A stretch of DNA of 9,592 nucleotides from Muribaculaceae bacterium. GTDB lineage: Bacteria; Bacteroidota; Bacteroidia; Bacteroidales; Muribaculaceae. The notes below the pieces were generated by a model. That model saw only the letters and a program-made list of their open reading frames with translations. It searched no databases and was not told where the DNA came from. The position numbers and the translations under genes were made by a program. Within the stretch, counting starts at the first letter, position 1. Every line of letters starts with the position of its first letter. The DNA lies in NCBI GenBank assembly GCA_029057255.1, contig JAICZO010000034.1, positions 1-9,592 on the forward strand, given 5' to 3'. Below are positions 6,241 to 9,592 of the stretch, piece by piece.

Positions 6241-7446
6241 ATGAAAACAAGAGCTTTATTCACCACTGCTGTCTGCTGTGCACTTTTAGTGCCCGCCCTC
6301 GAGGCCAAGGCCCAGGACGAGACTGTTGTCGTCGAAGAAACCGCCGTATTGTCAGAGGTTCCGTGCGACACACATTATTACGTAACTAAACACGACAATT
6401 GGTTCATCCAGTTCGGTGCAGGCGTGGCAGTTCCCTTCGTGGAAGGCCGCAATGCCCAGGGCGACCGCGAAAGCCACTTCACGGTAAACTATAATGTCGG
6501 CTTCGGCAAATGGTTCTCGCCATATCTCGGCTGGCGTCTGGCCTTCAACGGCGGCCCCCTCCACTACGAGAGAGACGGCATGAACAAATTCAAATATGTA
6601 GGAGCAAACCTTGACTTCATGTGGGATATGTTCAACTCGCTCGGCGGTGTCAACAGCAAGCGCGTATTCTCGATCATTCCCTTCGTAGGTCTCGGCGGTA
6701 CATACGCATGGGACTTCAATCCCACCGGCAACATCGCAAGCCGTCACGGCGGCACAAAGGACAACTCGTGGACACTCCCCGTCAGCGGCGGTCTCCAGAT
6801 GCGCTTCCGCCTGTGCAAGTATGTCGACTTCTTCGCTGAAGCACGCGCTTCATTCTACGGCGACAACTGGAACAACATCGCCGAAGGACGTCCGGTCGAC
6901 ATCAACGTCACTGTCAACGGCGGCTTCGCCATCACTTTCGGCGGTCGCGACTACCGCTCGTACAACCCCTGCGACTATCTTGGATACATCAATAATCTCA
7001 ACGACCAGGTCAACGACCTGCGCGGCGCACTCACTACAACTGCGGCAGCTCTCGCAGCAGCCGAGGCTCAGCTCCCCTGCCCCGAAGTTGTCGAAGCTGA
7101 AGCAACTGTCATCGAGGCTGCTCCTCTGATGGCGACCGTAAGATTCACTCTCAACTCGTCGAAAATCTCCGACATCGAGATGGTGAACGTATTCAACATC
7201 GCACAGTGGATGAAAGAGAATCCCGAGCAGACAGTGGCAATCGCAGGCTATGCCGACAAAGACACCGGTACCTCGACCTACAACATGGAACTGTCGAAAC
7301 GACGTGCCGAAGCTGTCCGCGACGCCCTCGTCAACAAATACGGCATCAACCCCGACCGCCTCTCTCTCTCAGCAGAAGGCAGCGACGTACAGCCCTACGA
7401 CGTCAACAACTGGAACCGTATCGTAATCTTCAACGTAGCCCAATAA
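6241..7446 (+). CDS. OmpA-family outer membrane protein
   Basis: The product has 401 residues. The signal peptide spans about 1-24 (MKTRALFTTAVCCALL, cleavage after AKA, mature end QDE). Residues about 45-232 have alternating aromatic and polar strands (NWFIQFGAGVAVPF, VNYNVGFGKWFSPYLGWRLA, ITFGG), consistent with an eight-stranded outer-membrane barrel. A linker (233-295) includes a short coiled coil, INNLNDQVNDLRGAL, and an Ala-rich stretch. The C-terminal OmpA-like domain (about 296-401) should bind peptidoglycan: GYADKDTGTSTYNMELSKRR aligns with E. coli OmpA, placing D339 and R355 at the diaminopimelate-binding Asp and Arg positions, with one extra residue between them. The domain ends NRIVIFNV. 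The role is to anchor the outer membrane to the wall. The gene is flanked by terminators on both sides, so it is probably monocistronic. It is related to the major OmpA-like porins of Bacteroidales; the exact orthologue is not assigned. Confidence 0.93.
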   Translation: MKTRALFTTAVCCALLVPALEAKAQDETVVVEETAVLSEVPCDTHYYVTKHDNWFIQFGAGVAVPFVEGRNAQGDRESHFTVNYNVGFGKWFSPYLGWRLAFNGGPLHYERDGMNKFKYVGANLDFMWDMFNSLGGVNSKRVFSIIPFVGLGGTYAWDFNPTGNIASRHGGTKDNSWTLPVSGGLQMRFRLCKYVDFFAEARASFYGDNWNNIAEGRPVDINVTVNGGFAITFGGRDYRSYNPCDYLGYINNLNDQVNDLRGALTTTAAALAAAEAQLPCPEVVEAEATVIEAAPLMATVRFTLNSSKISDIEMVNVFNIAQWMKENPEQTVAIAGYADKDTGTSTYNMELSKRRAEAVRDALVNKYGINPDRLSLSAEGSDVQPYDVNNWNRIVIFNVAQ

Positions 7447-7470
7447 GCTCATCCTCCATACACACCCTTC

Positions 7471-7507
7471 GAGGCACTCCGGTCTGTTCCGGGGTGCCTC
7501 ATTTTTT
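7471..7507 (+). terminator. Rho-independent terminator after the ompA-family gene
   Basis: GAGGCACTCCGG (7471-7482) pairs with CCGGGGTGCCTC (7489-7500) over 12 base pairs with one T-G (G-U) pair. The loop is TCTGTT, followed by A and six T (7502-7507). It starts 25 bases after the stop codon. Confidence 0.92.
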
Positions 7508-7517
7508 ATACCTCTTT

Positions 7518-7550
7518 ATTGGCATAGTCCGCGTATAATTGCTAATTTTG
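7518..7550 (+). promoter_or_regulatory. Bacteroidetes-type promoter of the metalloprotease gene
   Basis: TAATTTTG (7543-7550) is an exact -7 match. ATTG (7518-7521) is a 3-of-4 match to the -33 box at 21-base spacing. The promoter begins 10 bases beyond the T-tract of the preceding terminator and would give a leader of about 40 bases (to 7597), which is A/T- and C-rich without a Shine-Dalgarno site. Confidence 0.65.
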
Positions 7551-7597
7551 CAGCAGTAAACCATTTTAACAAAACCTTAAGTCTTAACCTTTACTCT

Positions 7598-9592
7598 ATG
7601 AAAGGACTTTCTACTCTAAGAAGTACCGCCCTCACGGCGGCAATAGGACTCGTATGCCTTGGCGCAGCCACAGCGACTGCCGCCACGACGCCCCTCGACC
7701 CGGCCGTCGACCTTACGGGCATGATCGAGAACAACAGCTTCGAATCAGCTTTCGCAGGCTGGGAACAGAGCGGCATGCAGTCGCAGAACAACCAGACCTT
7801 CCCCCTCAAGGAAGGCGACAGATATGTCGAGCGCTGGGTATCGGGCGGCAAAGGTGCCGGCAACTGCATCGTGTCTCAGTCGGTCAAGAATCTTCTGCCG
7901 GGCAAATACCGCCTTACCGCATCGGCACAGAACCTTCAGGAAGGTGTCGAGGACAAGCAGACCGGCGTATGGATATTCGCCGGCGAGAACCGCACTCCGG
8001 TCAACGTTGTCGATGACTACTCGGTCGACTTCGAGCTCGCAGCGCCGGGTGCCGTCACTCTGGGCTACGTGGCCGAAGACGCCACTGGCAACTATCTGGC
8101 CGTCGACAACTTCCGCCTCCTCTACACCGACATTGACGCCGAGGGCGTTGACGCGCACATCAAGAGCGTATGCGACGATACCGAAGCGGCATACAAGGGC
8201 TGCAAGGCCGGCGCCGCCGAAGTGAAGGCGCTCGCCGACGCCATTGCCGCAGCACGCGCCCTGGCCGCAAGCACCGACGTGAACGCCGTCATCAAGGCGC
8301 TCTCCGACATCAGCAAGGCCTCCGAAGCTCTCGACAGAAGCATCGCCGCCTACAAGACTCTCGGCGAGACCGTCACCGCCGTCGCCGAAGACTACGAGAA
8401 AGTAAGCTCGCTCCCCGGCGCGGATGCTGTCAAGGAACAGCTCGACAAGGCCCGCAAGATGTACGACGACGCGACAGCATCGGTCGATGAAGTCGAAGCC
8501 ATGACTCTCGGCCTCTCCAACGCAATACTCGCATTCCGCATCGATGCCTCGACAGGCGAGGCTCCCGAAGTGGAGACACACCCCTTCGTGGCTCGCGGTG
8601 CGACATTCGCCCTCGGCCGCAGCACTATCAGCGGCGTCAAGACCACCGATCTGCTCGAGCACGGCTTCTGCTGGAGCAAGTCGCACGACCCCAAGGTCAC
8701 CGACAACCGCTCCACAAAGCGCTTCCTCCACAACGGCAACATTTACCACATGAAGGGTCTCGAGCCGGGCACTGTCTACTACGTCCGCGCCTATGCCATC
8801 ACTAAGGACTATGCCGTGGGCTACGGCGACGAAGTACGTGTCATAACAATCCCCAAAGGCACCATAACATGGTCTTACACCGCCAACGACGCCACCGAGG
8901 ACCAGACCCGCCGCATCAAAGCCGCCGTCGAGGAGGCTGTCGAGTACTGGAACAACTCAACCAGCATCAGCGGCTACCACGTATCATGCAGCTATAACAG
9001 CGGTGTCAACACCGCCGACTGCTCTTACGGCGGATGGGTGCGCGTAGGCCCGCGCGAGAACTACCAGCGCACCGGCACCCTCATGCACGAGATGAACCAC
9101 GGCGTGGGCGTAGGCCAGCACGCCGTATGGTACGGCCCGAAGTCCAATCTCCGCGAGACAGGCACATCAGGCCTCTGGCTCGGACGCCGCGCCAACGAAC
9201 TCGTACAGTTCTTCAAGAACGACCCCACAGAGATGCTCCACGGCGACGGCCAGCACATGTGGCCCTACGGCATCAACGGCGCTCATGAAGACGACGGCAC
9301 AGAGCTGCTCTACCTCGCCAACGGCATGGTGACACAGGCTGTCGGCGAAGACGGTCTGCCCCCCGTTGCCGGACGCATCCACACCCCGTCGTTCGCCTTC
9401 GACGCTCAGGAAGGCGTCAAGTACTATCTCAAGGTCGAGGACCCCAAGCGCAACAAATACAAATTCTTCCTCTACGAAGGCGAGGACAACACCCTCCGCT
9501 GGGACGAGATGACAAGCTCTAAAGCTCTTGCTGACGACCACGCCGCATGGTACTTCTCGTTCGACCCCGCAACACAGTACTACACCATGACC
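7598..9592 (+). CDS. Secreted multidomain zinc metalloprotease (zincin), 3' end outside the window
   Basis: The frame is open from ATG 7598 to the last base (665 codons, no stop). The signal peptide spans about 1-28 (MKGLSTLRSTALTAAIGLVC, cleavage after ATATA). Residues about 44-175 look like a galactose-binding/jelly-roll module (NNSFESAFAGW at the start, LAVDNFRLLY at the end). Residues about 178-320 are Ala-rich and helical, resembling FIVAR-like bundles. Residues about 327-418 are a fibronectin III-like domain of Bacteroidetes type (HGFCWSKSHDPKVTDN, LEPGTVYYVRAYA, VGYGDEV). The protease domain follows: H497-E-M-N-H501-G-V-G504-V-G-Q-H508 supplies zinc ligands and the general base E498, and M554 in QHMWPYGINGAHEDDG may be the Met-turn. 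Hydrolysis of protein or glycoprotein outside the cytoplasm is inferred; the substrate is unknown. A T9SS C-terminal signal, if present, would lie beyond the window. Reverse-strand open frames across it are shadows. Confidence 0.85.
   Translation, partial: MKGLSTLRSTALTAAIGLVCLGAATATAATTPLDPAVDLTGMIENNSFESAFAGWEQSGMQSQNNQTFPLKEGDRYVERWVSGGKGAGNCIVSQSVKNLLPGKYRLTASAQNLQEGVEDKQTGVWIFAGENRTPVNVVDDYSVDFELAAPGAVTLGYVAEDATGNYLAVDNFRLLYTDIDAEGVDAHIKSVCDDTEAAYKGCKAGAAEVKALADAIAAARALAASTDVNAVIKALSDISKASEALDRSIAAYKTLGETVTAVAEDYEKVSSLPGADAVKEQLDKARKMYDDATASVDEVEAMTLGLSNAILAFRIDASTGEAPEVETHPFVARGATFALGRSTISGVKTTDLLEHGFCWSKSHDPKVTDNRSTKRFLHNGNIYHMKGLEPGTVYYVRAYAITKDYAVGYGDEVRVITIPKGTITWSYTANDATEDQTRRIKAAVEEAVEYWNNSTSISGYHVSCSYNSGVNTADCSYGGWVRVGPRENYQRTGTLMHEMNHGVGVGQHAVWYGPKSNLRETGTSGLWLGRRANELVQFFKNDPTEMLHGDGQHMWPYGINGAHEDDGTELLYLANGMVTQAVGEDGLPPVAGRIHTPSFAFDAQEGVKYYLKVEDPKRNKYKFFLYEGEDNTLRWDEMTSSKALADDHAAWYFSFDPATQYYTMT

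Noticed and set aside
7598..7660. Lipoprotein signal on the metalloprotease
   Set aside because: The Cys at residue 20 follows GLV, a poor lipobox, and a standard signal peptidase I site (ATATA) follows eight residues later.
7745..8749. 334-codon open frame on the minus strand
   Set aside because: It lies wholly inside the metalloprotease gene, whose + strand product has a signal peptide and recognisable domains. Long antisense frames are expected in GC-rich codons, and its translation resembles no family I know.

Overview
The window looks like chromosomal DNA from a Bacteroidales bacterium, most likely the Muribaculaceae (S24-7) or a close relative. The coding DNA is GC-rich and the intergenic DNA is AT-rich. 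Three promoters fit the Bacteroidetes consensus (TAnnTTTG at -7), and no start has a convincing Shine-Dalgarno site. The gene content also fits: type IX secretion (T9SS) PorU-type C25 peptidases, a Bacteroidetes-type Rex, a 71-residue winged-helix protein and an OmpA-family porin. The genus is an inference.

Layout, all genes on the + strand. Bases 1-68 are a C/G-only low-complexity tract that is probably a contig-end artefact. Bases 69-965 are the 3' end of a canonical-looking porU (T9SS sortase). A promoter at 970-1002 lies almost on top of the rex start (1011-1676). rex overlaps by ATGA a degenerate fumarylacetoacetate-hydrolase-fold gene (1673-2251). After 37 bases comes a complete, secreted, divergent PorU-like C25 peptidase (2289-5645). 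These last three genes look like one operon.

An AT-rich gap with its own promoter (5683-5713) precedes a small winged-helix gene (5786-6001) that ends at a strong terminator (6030-6085). The OmpA-family outer membrane protein (6241-7446) has its own terminator (7471-7507). A promoter just beyond it (7518-7550) drives a large secreted multidomain zinc metalloprotease (7598 to the window end, 665 residues and still open).

The theme is the cell envelope and secretion: two PorU-type peptidases, a peptidoglycan-binding outer membrane protein and an exported zincin. The least ordinary features are the PorU paralogue in an operon led by the NADH/NAD+ sensor Rex, a FAH-fold protein without its metal ligands between them, a probably leaderless rex transcript, and a zincin whose third histidine is shifted by one residue. 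No RNA genes, mobile elements or CRISPR arrays were seen. The largest gap between genes is 239 bases.
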